From Paenibacillus roseus (lineage in GTDB: Bacteria; Bacillota; Bacilli; Paenibacillales; Paenibacillaceae), in NCBI RefSeq assembly GCF_016424485.1, contig NZ_JAELUP010000025.1, positions 1 through 41,594 of the forward strand: a stretch of DNA of 41,594 nt, read 5' to 3'. Every line of letters starts with the position of its first letter. Position 1 is the stretch's first letter. Below the pieces are notes generated by a model. It was not told the DNA's origin and ran no database searches. It saw nothing but the letters and a program-made list of their open reading frames with translations. Both the position numbers and the translations under genes were made by a program. This document shows positions 26,686-37,400 of this stretch, piece by piece.

Positions 26686-26700
26686 ATGAAAGCGATTGCA
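26686..26700 (+). promoter_or_regulatory. cre site between the divergent GH43 and GH95-like genes
   Basis: ATGAAAGCGATTGCA fits every fixed position of the CcpA cre consensus. It lies 168 bases before the GH95-like start. The rest of the 422-base divergent region is AT-rich, with a T-rich tract directly after the cre and no certain promoter. A poorer cre-like sequence lies near 26482. Confidence 0.65.
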
Positions 26701-26867
26701 TTTTTTTATTTTTTTTATCCAGGGCGGGTGGTAAGATGAAGGGGCGCGGGTCCAAAAAGTGCGCGAAGGAGGACGATACGCCGACACTAGGCATCATGCA
26801 TGCGCAAGGCAAGACTGGCACAACCGGAGCAATCCGGCAGGATTACAATCGACAGGAGGAAAAGGTA

Positions 26868-29800
26868 ATGGAACACACGCGCACCACCTGGAACAGGCGT
26901 TGGCTGCTGTTGACGCTCGCCTGCAGTCTGATGGCCTCTAGCTTGATCACCGGCACGGCGGCCGCCAGTCCGACATCCCACTCGTTCAACTCGGGAACGG
27001 GTAAGCTTAACGTTGATTACGCCAGTTATCTTTCCAAGCACGATCTCGTATTCAACTCTCCGATCAACCAGCCGAAGAGCGGCGTGCCGGTCGGTAACGG
27101 CCGCGTAGGCGCTCAAGTGTGGAATACAGCCGGCGGGCTGACGATGCAGCTACAGGGCGTGGACGCTTCCCAGCAGGGCTGGGCGTCTCAAGGTCTCGTC
27201 AACCTCTACACCAATCCGGGCTTCGATGCCGACTATTCCACCTATCAGCAGCGGCTGTCGCTGTATGACGGCTTAGTCACAACGAAGTATGACAACAACC
27301 GGACGATTACGGTCATGGGATCGCCCAACTCCGAAGTGATGGGCATCCACGTCGAGGATAGCCGGTCGGGCTTATCCGGTGTCTCTCTCGATCTCAGTCT
27401 GTGGGATGTCAGCGCATTGAACAACGGCGGCGACGTGCCGGACCTTAACACTTGGCGCACGGTGTCCACCTTTGTGGAACCGAATGTCGTCGGCTTCAGC
27501 CGCGGACAGACAGACGCGAATAAATTCGGCTATACAATGGCCGCCACCGTCGAGGGCGCGAGCTTCACGACGCAGAACGTCGGCGGCAACAAGGTACGGC
27601 TGAATATTGCGCCGTCCTCTACCAGCTATACAATCTGGATTGCAGTCGCCAGCCGTCTGAATGCGCCGGGTAACGATTCCGTCACGCAAGCCAAAAACCT
27701 GCTGACGAGCGTTAAGAATACCGGCTATACGACGACGCTGAATCAATTCAAGAATTGGTGGAACGACTTCTGGAACAAGTCGTTCGTCCGGTATTCTAAT
27801 GCGTCCGGAGACGCCGACTATTTGGAGAGCTTCTATTATCTCTCTACGTATATGATCGCCGCCGGCGGTTACGGCAATTATCCGAACCATTTCATCAACG
27901 GCGCATTCAGCGGCGTGAACGACAGCGACGCGGGCAAGTGGAGCCACGCTTACTGGTACTGGAACCAACGCGATGTCTATCATTCGTTCCTGGCTTCCAA
28001 CCACGCGGATATGGTCCAAATCTTCAACAATCTGTACAGCCGTAATTTCAACACTCTCAAGTCGTATACGATGACGCGCTACGGCATCGACGGCATCTGG
28101 GTGCCGGAGACGATGGGCTGGGACGGCAACGCGCGGCACACCATTAGCAGCGATTATACGAAGGATACCCTGTCGACGGCAGCGGAGGCGGCGCTGAACA
28201 TGTACGCACAATACAAGTACACGAACGACTCGTCGTACTTGTCCAGCACCGCTTACCCGTTCATGAAGGAGGCCGCCAAGTTCTATGCCGCGAAGCTGAC
28301 CTACAACAGCGGAACCGGCAAATACGAGATGGCGTCTTCCAACGCTCATGAACAGCATTGGGGCGTTAAGAACGCCATTACCGATCTGGCCGCCATCCGG
28401 GCGCTCTTCCCGGCTGCGATCCAGGTCAGCCAGCAGCTCGGCCTGGACAGCGGGCTCCGTTCGCAATGGCAGAACGTGCTGAACAATTTGGTCGCTTACC
28501 CGGTTGATCCCAACAACTCCAACCAATACTACCCGCATTCGCCGCCGATCTCGCCGAATCGCAACAATGAGAACGTCGTGCTGGAGCTCGCCTGGCCGTA
28601 CAGCGTCAGCGGCATCGACGCGCCGGATCTGGGGATGCTGATCAACAACTACAACAATCGCCCATATCCTTACGGCGGCAACAACGTCTGGGATCCGGCG
28701 CCGGTTCAGGCAGCCCGGCTGGGGCTCGGGGACGAGGCATATCTCGGTATGCGGATGATGCTTCAACGGTACCAGGATTTCCCGAACGGCCGCACATTGA
28801 ATTCGAACGGCGAATTCGAGTACATCGGCGTGCACTTGCTCGCGATGAACGAATCGCTGCTGCAAAGCTATAACGATAAAATCCGCGTATTCCCGGCGCT
28901 GCCCAGCGATTCCAGCATGGACGCGAAGTTCACGCTGCTGGCTAGCGGAGGCTTCCTGGTCAGCTCGGAGCGGGAAGCTAGCGAGACAAAATACGTCGGC
29001 ATCAAGAGCCTGTACGGCAATCAAGCAACGGTGATTAACCCTTGGGGCACGCAGCAGGTGCAGGTCCGGAGAGCAGCCGACAATGCCATCGTTACGACGA
29101 GCTCCAGCAGCCAGATCAGCTTTGCGACGACGGCGAATACAGTCTATATCGTCGAACGGACTGCCAAGCCGCTGGGCAACTACTCGTATTCGCAATTGAA
29201 CGGCACGGCCAATCAAGGAGCGAAGAGCATAACGATTAATGGCGTGCAGCGTACGCTCGGCAGCGCCGCTCCGTATACCGGTGCGATGCCGACGTTCTAT
29301 TCGGACAGCAACTACAGCGGCACAGCGGTATCGCTTCCGCCCGGCGAATACAATATCGCGCAGATGCAGGCAGCGGGTATCGCCAATGACAGCATCTCGT
29401 CGATCCGGGTGCCGTCGGGTATCACCGTCATCGCCTACGGCGACGGAGCGTTTGACGGACCGTCCTGGACGTTCACGGCCGACAACCCTAATTTGGCTAA
29501 CACAGGCAACGACAATATGATTTCCTCGCTCAAGGTTATCTCGGGCGGCGGCGGAGGGGGGAGCAGCGCGCCGATCGGCCAGACGATTGCGTTCAAGGCA
29601 TCCATCAACGGACAATTCGTAACGGCGGAGAACGCGGGAGCCAGCCCCCTCATTACTAATCGTCCGGCGGCGGGCTCTTGGGAGCAATTTACCATTGTCG
29701 ATGCTGGAGGGGGCGCAGTAGCGCTGTTGGCGACGATCAATAACAAATATGTAACCGCTTCCGCTACTGCAAGCCTGATCGCCGATGCGACAACGATCGG

Positions 29801-29957
29801 TACCGCGCAGAAGTTTAACTGGATCAGCAACTCTGACGGCACGTTCTCGCTGCAAGCCGTCGTGAACGGCCAGTACGTATGCGCCGACAGCGCGGGAGTC
29901 GCTGCGCTCATCGCCAATCGTCCCGCTATCGGCTCTTGGGAGAAATTCACGTACTGA
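26868..29957 (+). CDS. Secreted GH95-like glycoside hydrolase with beta/gamma-crystallin and trefoil modules
   Basis: A 1029-aa extracellular enzyme. Signal peptide about 1-33. The catalytic part (about 35-770) opens with a PVGNGRVGAQVW motif, as in GH95 and DUF5703 proteins, and continues into an (alpha/alpha)6 barrel with WVPETMGWDG and HEQHWGVKNAITDLAAI. GH95 enzymes include alpha-L-fucosidases and alpha-L-galactosidases; the assignment here is distant. A beta/gamma-crystallin domain follows (about 810-890), carrying two calcium motifs, NDSISS and DNMISS. A Gly-rich hinge and a fascin/ricin-like trefoil (about 905-1029) end the protein. The ATG at 26868 is chosen for its AGGAGG; the frame extends upstream to 26736 without one. 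It probably works with the divergent GH43 enzyme. Confidence 0.8.
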   Translation: MEHTRTTWNRRWLLLTLACSLMASSLITGTAAASPTSHSFNSGTGKLNVDYASYLSKHDLVFNSPINQPKSGVPVGNGRVGAQVWNTAGGLTMQLQGVDASQQGWASQGLVNLYTNPGFDADYSTYQQRLSLYDGLVTTKYDNNRTITVMGSPNSEVMGIHVEDSRSGLSGVSLDLSLWDVSALNNGGDVPDLNTWRTVSTFVEPNVVGFSRGQTDANKFGYTMAATVEGASFTTQNVGGNKVRLNIAPSSTSYTIWIAVASRLNAPGNDSVTQAKNLLTSVKNTGYTTTLNQFKNWWNDFWNKSFVRYSNASGDADYLESFYYLSTYMIAAGGYGNYPNHFINGAFSGVNDSDAGKWSHAYWYWNQRDVYHSFLASNHADMVQIFNNLYSRNFNTLKSYTMTRYGIDGIWVPETMGWDGNARHTISSDYTKDTLSTAAEAALNMYAQYKYTNDSSYLSSTAYPFMKEAAKFYAAKLTYNSGTGKYEMASSNAHEQHWGVKNAITDLAAIRALFPAAIQVSQQLGLDSGLRSQWQNVLNNLVAYPVDPNNSNQYYPHSPPISPNRNNENVVLELAWPYSVSGIDAPDLGMLINNYNNRPYPYGGNNVWDPAPVQAARLGLGDEAYLGMRMMLQRYQDFPNGRTLNSNGEFEYIGVHLLAMNESLLQSYNDKIRVFPALPSDSSMDAKFTLLASGGFLVSSEREASETKYVGIKSLYGNQATVINPWGTQQVQVRRAADNAIVTTSSSSQISFATTANTVYIVERTAKPLGNYSYSQLNGTANQGAKSITINGVQRTLGSAAPYTGAMPTFYSDSNYSGTAVSLPPGEYNIAQMQAAGIANDSISSIRVPSGITVIAYGDGAFDGPSWTFTADNPNLANTGNDNMISSLKVISGGGGGGSSAPIGQTIAFKASINGQFVTAENAGASPLITNRPAAGSWEQFTIVDAGGGAVALLATINNKYVTASATASLIADATTIGTAQKFNWISNSDGTFSLQAVVNGQYVCADSAGVAALIANRPAIGSWEKFTY

Positions 29958-29989
29958 TTCCGTAACGAACTGTGCTTCAATTTTGCTGG

Positions 29990-30022
29990 AGAAGAGGGAA
30001 CCCGAGCGGGTCCCCTCTTCTC
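29990..30022 (+). terminator. Hairpin after the GH95-like gene
   Basis: AGAAGAGGG and ACCCG pair with CGGGT and CCTCTTCT across a tiny loop, giving a stem of about 14 base pairs. No good T tract follows, so it may act as a weak or factor-dependent terminator. Confidence 0.55.
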
Positions 30023-30771
30023 TGTAACAGCGGGATCAAAGGCGGGGCGGGGCTCCACCGATCAGTATGCCTGATATAGCCTACGCCATGCGGCGGAAAG
30101 ATAACCAAGATTGTATGCGAGATTAATATTGTGCTAGAACAGCATCAATTTCAGGAACAAAGGGTTGTCCTGACCATAGATGTTATTAATTAATATAGGA
30201 CACATCATCGATTGCGGCAGCAACAGGATACAACTTGGATCAATTTCGGCATTTACAACTACAAGTAGATTAATCGCATTAAACCGCTCAATCAGCGGTT
30301 TTTTTTGCATTCACCTCACCGTCCCCGATTTTTAGCGTAGAAGCAGGATCAACCCCCTCTTGGATGCCGATTAGCTTCCCTCTGAAAAGCCAACTCTATA
30401 AGACTTATATCTAGAGGCCTCTCATTCAGAAGTTGTATAGATTTCTGTTATATACTAAACGGAGTTTTAATTTTGCTACAAAGAGAAGCAATTTGTGATG
30501 GATCAGCAATATTTCTAGCCCAGCGAACAGCTGTCTGTGATTCAGTCTGTAGGGTGAGGCGGGCAGCTATTACGGCCATGGTTTACCCGTATGCGATTCA
30601 TTTAAAGTCATAACATTTTACTAGCGTCGCTGCTCTTTGTCAGATGGAGGTGGGGGCAAAGAATACATGCGAAATCATTCATTTTACGTTCTTCATGGTG
30701 TGACTGCCAAGTTGTGCACGATGAAAAGCGTATAAATGATCTATTTTGCATGCCGAAAGGGGTGTTGAAGA
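30023..30771. other. 749-base intergenic stretch
   Basis: It contains one clear terminator (30281-30306) and no gene I can support. A short frame ending INFGIYNYK just before that terminator may be the last trace of a secreted polysaccharide-active enzyme. TATACT near 30454 is a possible -10 element without a good -35. Nothing else was seen. Confidence 0.4.
30281..30306 (+). terminator. Orphan intrinsic terminator
   Basis: AACCGCT (30282-30288) and AGCGGTT (30294-30300) form a perfect stem followed by a T tract. There is no intact gene directly upstream, so it either backs up the GH95-like gene or marks a lost gene. Confidence 0.8.
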
Positions 30772-31377
30772 GTGGTCAGGCGGCTGATGGGTGCAATACT
30801 GCTGATGGCTGGGATAGCCATTGTCCTTTATCCGTATTTCAAAGGCCATCAGGAGTTGGATCAACAGGCTGAACTGGTCGCCAGCTTTGAGCAATTGGGC
30901 AACACAGAGCGTCTGGAGGAACTGTCCAGTTCATTGCAGCCAGGTGATGACCCCGATGTTCTGGAGAAACTCCAAGGGGCCAGGGGTGTTTTGCGTATTC
31001 CCCGAATCGACCTGGAGATTGTCATTTTTGAAGGGTCCAGCTTGGAGACGCTCAGTGCAGGGATTGGCATGATTGAGCCGGGCAAGGAAATCGGGGCCCA
31101 CAATGTCGGTTTGGCAGGACACCGCGCCTTAACCTACGGCAAGCAGTTCAACCGTGTGGGCGAGCTTGAGTCGGGGGACGTCATTGAAGTGAAAACGCAA
31201 GAGAAACAGCTGACCTTTATCGTAAAGGACAGTTTCGTCGTGCCCAAAACCAGAGTGGATGTCTTGAACGATAATGGCGAGCCTATGCTCACACTAGTTA
31301 CCTGCACGCCAGCGGGCAAGAAGAATCCGCCGGATCGGCTGATTATCACCGCGGAGTTGCAACTAGAGAGTCCGTAG
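30772..31377 (+). CDS. Class D-like sortase
   Basis: A 201-aa membrane transpeptidase that joins LPXTG-type proteins to the wall. One N-terminal membrane helix (about 5-22) is followed by a linker and the sortase barrel. The catalytic residues are visible: H117 in LAGHRALTYG, C178 in TLVTCTP and R189 in PPDRLII. The LAGH and TLVTCTP pattern favours class D over class A. It starts with GTG at 30772 behind AAAGGGG; an in-frame ATG five codons on is an alternative. The LPRTG adhesin gene follows after 37 bases, so this is most likely the dedicated sortase for it. Confidence 0.9.
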   Translation: MVRRLMGAILLMAGIAIVLYPYFKGHQELDQQAELVASFEQLGNTERLEELSSSLQPGDDPDVLEKLQGARGVLRIPRIDLEIVIFEGSSLETLSAGIGMIEPGKEIGAHNVGLAGHRALTYGKQFNRVGELESGDVIEVKTQEKQLTFIVKDSFVVPKTRVDVLNDNGEPMLTLVTCTPAGKKNPPDRLIITAELQLESP

Positions 31378-31414
31378 CGTAAAGAGAATCAATTTGGCCG
31401 AGAGGAGCTTGACA

Positions 31415-34400
31415 GTGAGAAAGAAATTGAGGTTGACAGCCATTGCACTCGTGTTGTTTTTGCAGAACATTCTGTCCCCGTTATCCGTCATTTATGCGGA
31501 GGGTACGGAACCATTCGTACTGAACGATGTGCAGATTGAAGATGCCGATGGCAACCTGCTTGATGCAGATCTTTACCCTGACAGGGTGATCCAAAAGGAC
31601 TCTATTATTCGGATAACGTACACTTGGACGCTTACCAGTACCAGAGACCAGGAAGAAAGCTACTCTTTCAAGCTTCCAGATAACGTACATGCAACCATTG
31701 AGCAGGGAGAACTGCGCACTTCGGATCATCATTCAGTTGGAGGCTTCCGGGTTGGAGAAGACGGGAAAGTCCAGCTAACGTTGGATGCTATACAGCCGCA
31801 GCTGCCTGAGACGCCAGTGCCTGGTGGAGACTTGGAGCAGCTGGAGACAGTTCCGATTGACGAAGCTGACAATTCACCGGCGATTGAAGGGTCTTCCACT
31901 TCCATAGAAGACTCTGTATCGGAAGAACCGTCAGAGGGCGGGTCTGAATCACTGGTGGCATCTGCAGCGGGAACGGAGCAGGATGCCGCTTCGCCGGAAG
32001 AGACAGCGGCAGCATCGCCAACGGATGGCTCAGGAACTGAGACCCCAGCTAACGTTAACGGCAGCAATTCTTCTAATCCTGTCGCAGAGGAGCAAGCGGA
32101 CGGTCAAGAAGAGGCTCCAGGAAATGGTGAGCAATCCGTAGAAGGGAATGCAACGAGTCCTGAGCAAGTGGCAGAGGTGATCCACGGAACGTTTGAAATT
32201 GAAGCAAGGCTTGCTGACGCGGCGGCGGAACAGGATACAGCCGAGCTTGTTTTCCAACTTACGCATCACTCCAAAACGATCACGGTTCCGCTAGCCGACA
32301 GTAAGCTGATGCAGAAAAGTCTGGCGAGGAGCAGTGAGCAAAGCCTGCTGACAAACGTCATTCTCCGGGATGCCAACGGCAATATCATAGATTCGGAAGC
32401 AAACCCTGACAATCGGCCCAAGCGCGGGGATGCACTCACCATCGAGTACGAGTGGAAGCTTGAGAACGGACACCATTACAAGGCCGGCGACCAATTCACC
32501 TTCCAACTGCCGGAGGCATTTGAACTGTATAACGAATTGGACGGCGCTTTAGGGCAATACGGTACTTACGAAGTCTCTGTGGACGGTACGGTTGTTTTTA
32601 CATTTAACTCAAGTGTAGAAACGAATTCCAATATCTCCGGTACCTTTAAGGTTGAAACCAAATTCAGCGAACAGACCATTACCGGCAGCACGAAGCAGCA
32701 ACTGGAATTTCCGCTTAAGGATGGGCTGAAGACAATACCGATACACTTTCAGAAGGAGATCGGCGCAGAAATAGAGAAGTCCGGTCTTCCGAACAAGCCG
32801 CTGAACCCGAGTCAGATCAACTGGACGATTGCATTCAATCAGGGGGAGCGCGTGATTGAGAATGCTGTCCTGTCTGAGCAGTTGCCGGCAGGTCTGGAGC
32901 TTGCGGAGGGAACGGTTAAGTTGTTTGGGCTCACCATCAACCTGGATGGGACCTCGCAAAAGGGCGACCTTATTGAAGAGGACCTCTATGAAGTGGTGCC
33001 AAAGCCTGACGGGAGCTTTGAAATTCAGTTCAAGGAGCCGATATCTGAGGCGTATACCTTAGAATTCGCTACAAATATTACAAATGAAGGTCAGACCAAT
33101 TTTACAAATAAAGCGATACTAAAGGGTAGTTCTATGCCTGATCTGGAATCGACATCTACGGTCGATATCGGATATGGCAAAGCGCTTGACAAATCAGCCC
33201 TGGTCTATAGTGCAACAGATCAGACCATTATGTGGTCGGTTAGATACAACTTTAATGAAAAGTTTATCTCGAAAGAAAACGCTGTGCTGAATGACATATT
33301 TAACGGCAGTCAGGAGCTGGTGAACGGTTCAGTCAAGCTGTATCCGATTACTTTTGATCAGGATGGCAACCCGGTGCGCGGGGCGGCGGTGCCAGACACG
33401 GAATATACGCTGGATTCATCTGTACCTGGAGGATTTGCGTTCCGATTCCATGACGATGTAACTTCTGCCTATGAATTGGTTTACCAGACAGTTATCCACG
33501 ACCGGGTCTATCAAAACGGCACTGTTAATAATACGGTATCCTGGGATGGAATTGATGCTTCGTTCGACCAGCCGACCAGTCAGGTCGTACTGAACAAGCG
33601 CAATGTATCCGCAGATTATGCGGCCAAAACAACGGATTGGGAAATCTATGTAAACGGCAATCATTTCCCGATGGAAAACCCGGTTATAACGGATTCCTTT
33701 GTGAATAGTCGCCTGGAGCTTTTGCCTGGTTCTGTGACCATTGTAGATGGGTCCGGTTTAACCCTTGCTTTGAATCAAGACTACACACTTGAGCCGACGA
33801 ACAGCTATCGTGAGGGCTTTGTAATTCGGTTTCTGAAATCTTCTACAGAGAGTTATACCATCCGATATACAACCAGGTTCGACCCGGTTGTCGGCAACTC
33901 GCATCAGTACTTGAATAAAGCGAAGCTGGACTGGAAGGAAAATAATGTTCAGATGCCGACCATAGAAGCGGAGGCGACCTTTGAGCAGGACACGTATACA
34001 AAGGCCAACGGCTTCAAGAAAGGCTCCTACAACGCCAAAACCAAGGAGATTACTTGGACACTTGGATTGAATTATAATAAACAGCCAGTGAATCATCCCG
34101 TTATTCAGGACTTTTATTCAGGCGGACAACATATGGTGACAGGCTCACTCAAAGTATATGAGCTGGAGCTTACAGGCTCATCCGATGGAGTAGCCGTAAA
34201 GAATGAAGTGGATAATGCTGACGGCAGCGTATATACCGTCGATTACAGCAAGGTGGATGATGAAGGCAATAAGGGCTTCGAGTTGACGTTCAATGATGAG
34301 ATTGCATCGGCCTACCAGATCGAGTACAGAACCAGTCTTGCCGATCAAATTATAACGGATAAGTATGACAACACGGCCACTTTGCTCGATGGGAACACGG

Positions 34401-37400
34401 AACTGTCGGAATTGCCGGCGTCGGTGTCCGTCAATCACGGCAAGGAGTATGTCTTTAAAGAAGGCGTGCAAAAAGGCAAAGCAGTTCATTGGAAGATAGA
34501 TATTAACCGAGGCCAGTCCAAGGTATCCAATGCGCAAATCACAGATACGCTGACACCGAACCAGATTCTTGTGGAGAATTCCTTCAAGCTCTATGAGGGT
34601 GAGGTAGAGACCAATGGCGATGTCCGCAAGGGCAGTCAGCTGTTGACGAAGGGAACGGATTATGATCTTGTAATTACAACTGGTACGGACGGCGGGCAGC
34701 GCTTTGCTCTTACGTTCCGGCACACCATTGATATCCCTTATGTACTGGAGTATCAATCCTTTATTAATGCTGCTAACGGAGCAGAACTTAGCAATGCCGT
34801 AATCTTCACAGGTGATCACATCCAGGAGGGAACCAAAGATAGCACACAGACGATTACGGTCCGGTTCTCTGCCGGGTCAGGTTCCGCTACCGGAGAGACC
34901 GGCAACCTGGAGATTACCAAGGTGGACGCCGCTGATCATGCCAGAGTGCTGCAAGGGGCTGTGTTCACGCTATATGACAGCACCGGAACAATTGCGATTC
35001 GCACCGCCACTACCGGAGTGGATGGGAAGGTCGTATTCGCTAATCTCATATACGATAATTATATCCTCAAAGAGGATTCAGCTCCTGAAGGATATGTTGT
35101 CGGCATCCAGGACCGACAGACAGTCAAGCTTGATGCGCCTGTAAGTTCATTCATGATTCAGAACAAAAAAATCATTCGCGATGTAGAGCTGTACAAGGTT
35201 GGCGAGGACAACCGGAATGCCGGTCTGTCGGGAGCTGTCTTCAAGCTTCAGTTCAATGCGCAGGATGGCAACGGCTATCAGGATGTGGCGGGCAAGACCA
35301 GTCTGACTAGCGGCTCAGACGGCAAAATTCTGGTTCAAGATCTGAACCCGGGAGCTTATCAATTCGTCGAGGTCACTGCGCCGCAGGATTATGTCGTGAA
35401 CACGAGCCCGATCTCTTTCACGATCCAAGAGAAGCAAACGGAAGTGCTGCGTCTTGATGCGATTGTCAATGAGCTGAAGACGGGCGATGTCGAGCTGACC
35501 AAGCGGGATCAGGATAATGCGTCAGTAACGTTGCCGGGCGCCAGATTTAACCTTCTCAATGCGGCCATGAATCAGACGCTGCGCAGTAATCTGACCACAG
35601 ATGCGAACGGCAAGCTGCTTGTGGAGGGCTTGAAGCCAGGTACCTATTATTTAGTAGAGACACAGGCGCCGAATGGATATCTGGTCAACTCCACACCGAT
35701 TCAAGTCGTAATTGACAGAGGGCAAACTGCCCCCAAGCAGGTCACGTTCACTAATGCTTTGATCCGTAACGCTTTGGAACTGACGAAGGTAGACGAATTT
35801 GACAATGTGCCGCTGGCAGGCGCGCAATTCATATTGCAAGATATGGACGGCCATCGTGTTACAACCGATCAAAAGGGCAACAGTCTGCCGGCTTCCTTTA
35901 CGACAAACAACAACGGGAAATTTCTGATCAATGATTTGCCGCCAGGCGACTACCAGCTGGTGGAAAGCCAAGCGCCGGAGCACTATGAACAACTTGCGAC
36001 AGCGATTCCATTCACAATTACCGCGGGAACAGGCGTTATAGCAAGGGTTACTGCCGAGAACAAGCTGATTCCCGGCTCTGTTGAACTTATCAAGGCCGAT
36101 TTCTACAATGGCGCCATCAAGCTGCCAGATGCAGAATTTGAGCTGCAATATGAGGATGGAAGTTCGGTTCCGGGCGTGTCTTCTGTCTTGAGGACCGATA
36201 CCAACGGGGAAATCCGGGTCGATAATTTGAGACCGGGGAATTACCAATTTGTGGAGAGGACAGCGCCTGAGCATTACAGTCTCGACTCAACTCCGCGCCA
36301 ATTTACGATTGTGAAGAGTCAGATCAGCACGTATGAATTGACGGTTAAAAACAAGTTGAAAGAGGGATCGTTCGAACTCACGAAAGAGGATGCTGCTTAC
36401 GCAGATATCAAGCTGGCTGGAGCCGTGTTCGAACTTCAGGATGCCGGTGGAAACGTTGTGCGCTCTGGACTGACCACAGGCAATGATGGCAAACTGACCA
36501 TTAACAACCTTCAGCCGGGCAGCTACAACCTGATTGAAACGCAGGCTCCATTCGGCTACAAGCTCGATAGCACGCCAATTTCATTTGAAATTGTAAAGAG
36601 CCAGACGGCTGCAGTTAAGCGTACGATAAGCAACGTCATTCAGCCAGGCGATGTCGAACTGATCAAGGTTGACGACCGGGATAACGCCATCAAGCTGAGA
36701 GATGCCAAATTTACGCTGGAACGCAAGGATCGTGCGACTGGGACCTGGGTTCAGCAGCAAGCGGATCTTGTTACCGATGCGGACGGTAAAATTACCGTGC
36801 TCCAGCTCCGACCGGGCGATTACCGATTTGTTGAAACCGAGGCGCCGCAATATTACAAGCAATTGCAGCAGCCTGTCGAGTTCAAGATTGACCTGGGACA
36901 ACAGCAGATTAAATCGGTCAAAATCGAAAATACGCTGATTCCAGGAAAGCTGGAGATCACGAAGGAAGACAGTGTGGACTCGGCAAGGAAACTTGCGGGC
37001 GCCGTATTTAAAATTGTAGATAGCCAAAACCGTGATGTGCAAACGAATTTGGTGACTGGAGCGGATGGGATCGTCGTATCCGGCAACTTGCAACCGGGAA
37101 GCTACTCTCTGATTGAGACGGCGCCGCCGTCCGGTTATGCGCCCAACAGCGCTCCGACTGCTTTTACCATTGCTAAAGGAACGACGGAGATTGTTCGCAC
37201 GCAGCTTACCATTCAGAATGAGTGGTCGAATGGGGCTGTTGAGCTGACCAAGGTCGATCAGGATAACGTCAGCCGGGTGCTCGCAGGAGCGGTGTTCAGC
37301 CTGCTGGATGGAGCAGGGAATGTGCTCCGTACAGGACTTGCGACTGACGCTGACGGCAAGCTTCAGGCAACCGGCTTGAAAGCCGGGAACTATCAGCTGG

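Noticed and set aside
27372..29855. An 827-codon open frame on the minus strand
   Set aside because: It lies fully antisense to the GH95-like gene, has Arg/Val/Ala-rich composition typical of a shadow frame, no ribosome binding site and no recognisable domain.
30150..30270. 3' end of a polysaccharide lyase or similar enzyme (ending INFGIYNYK)
   Set aside because: The similarity rests on fewer than ten residues and no upstream domain could be read. It is mentioned only in the intergenic entry.
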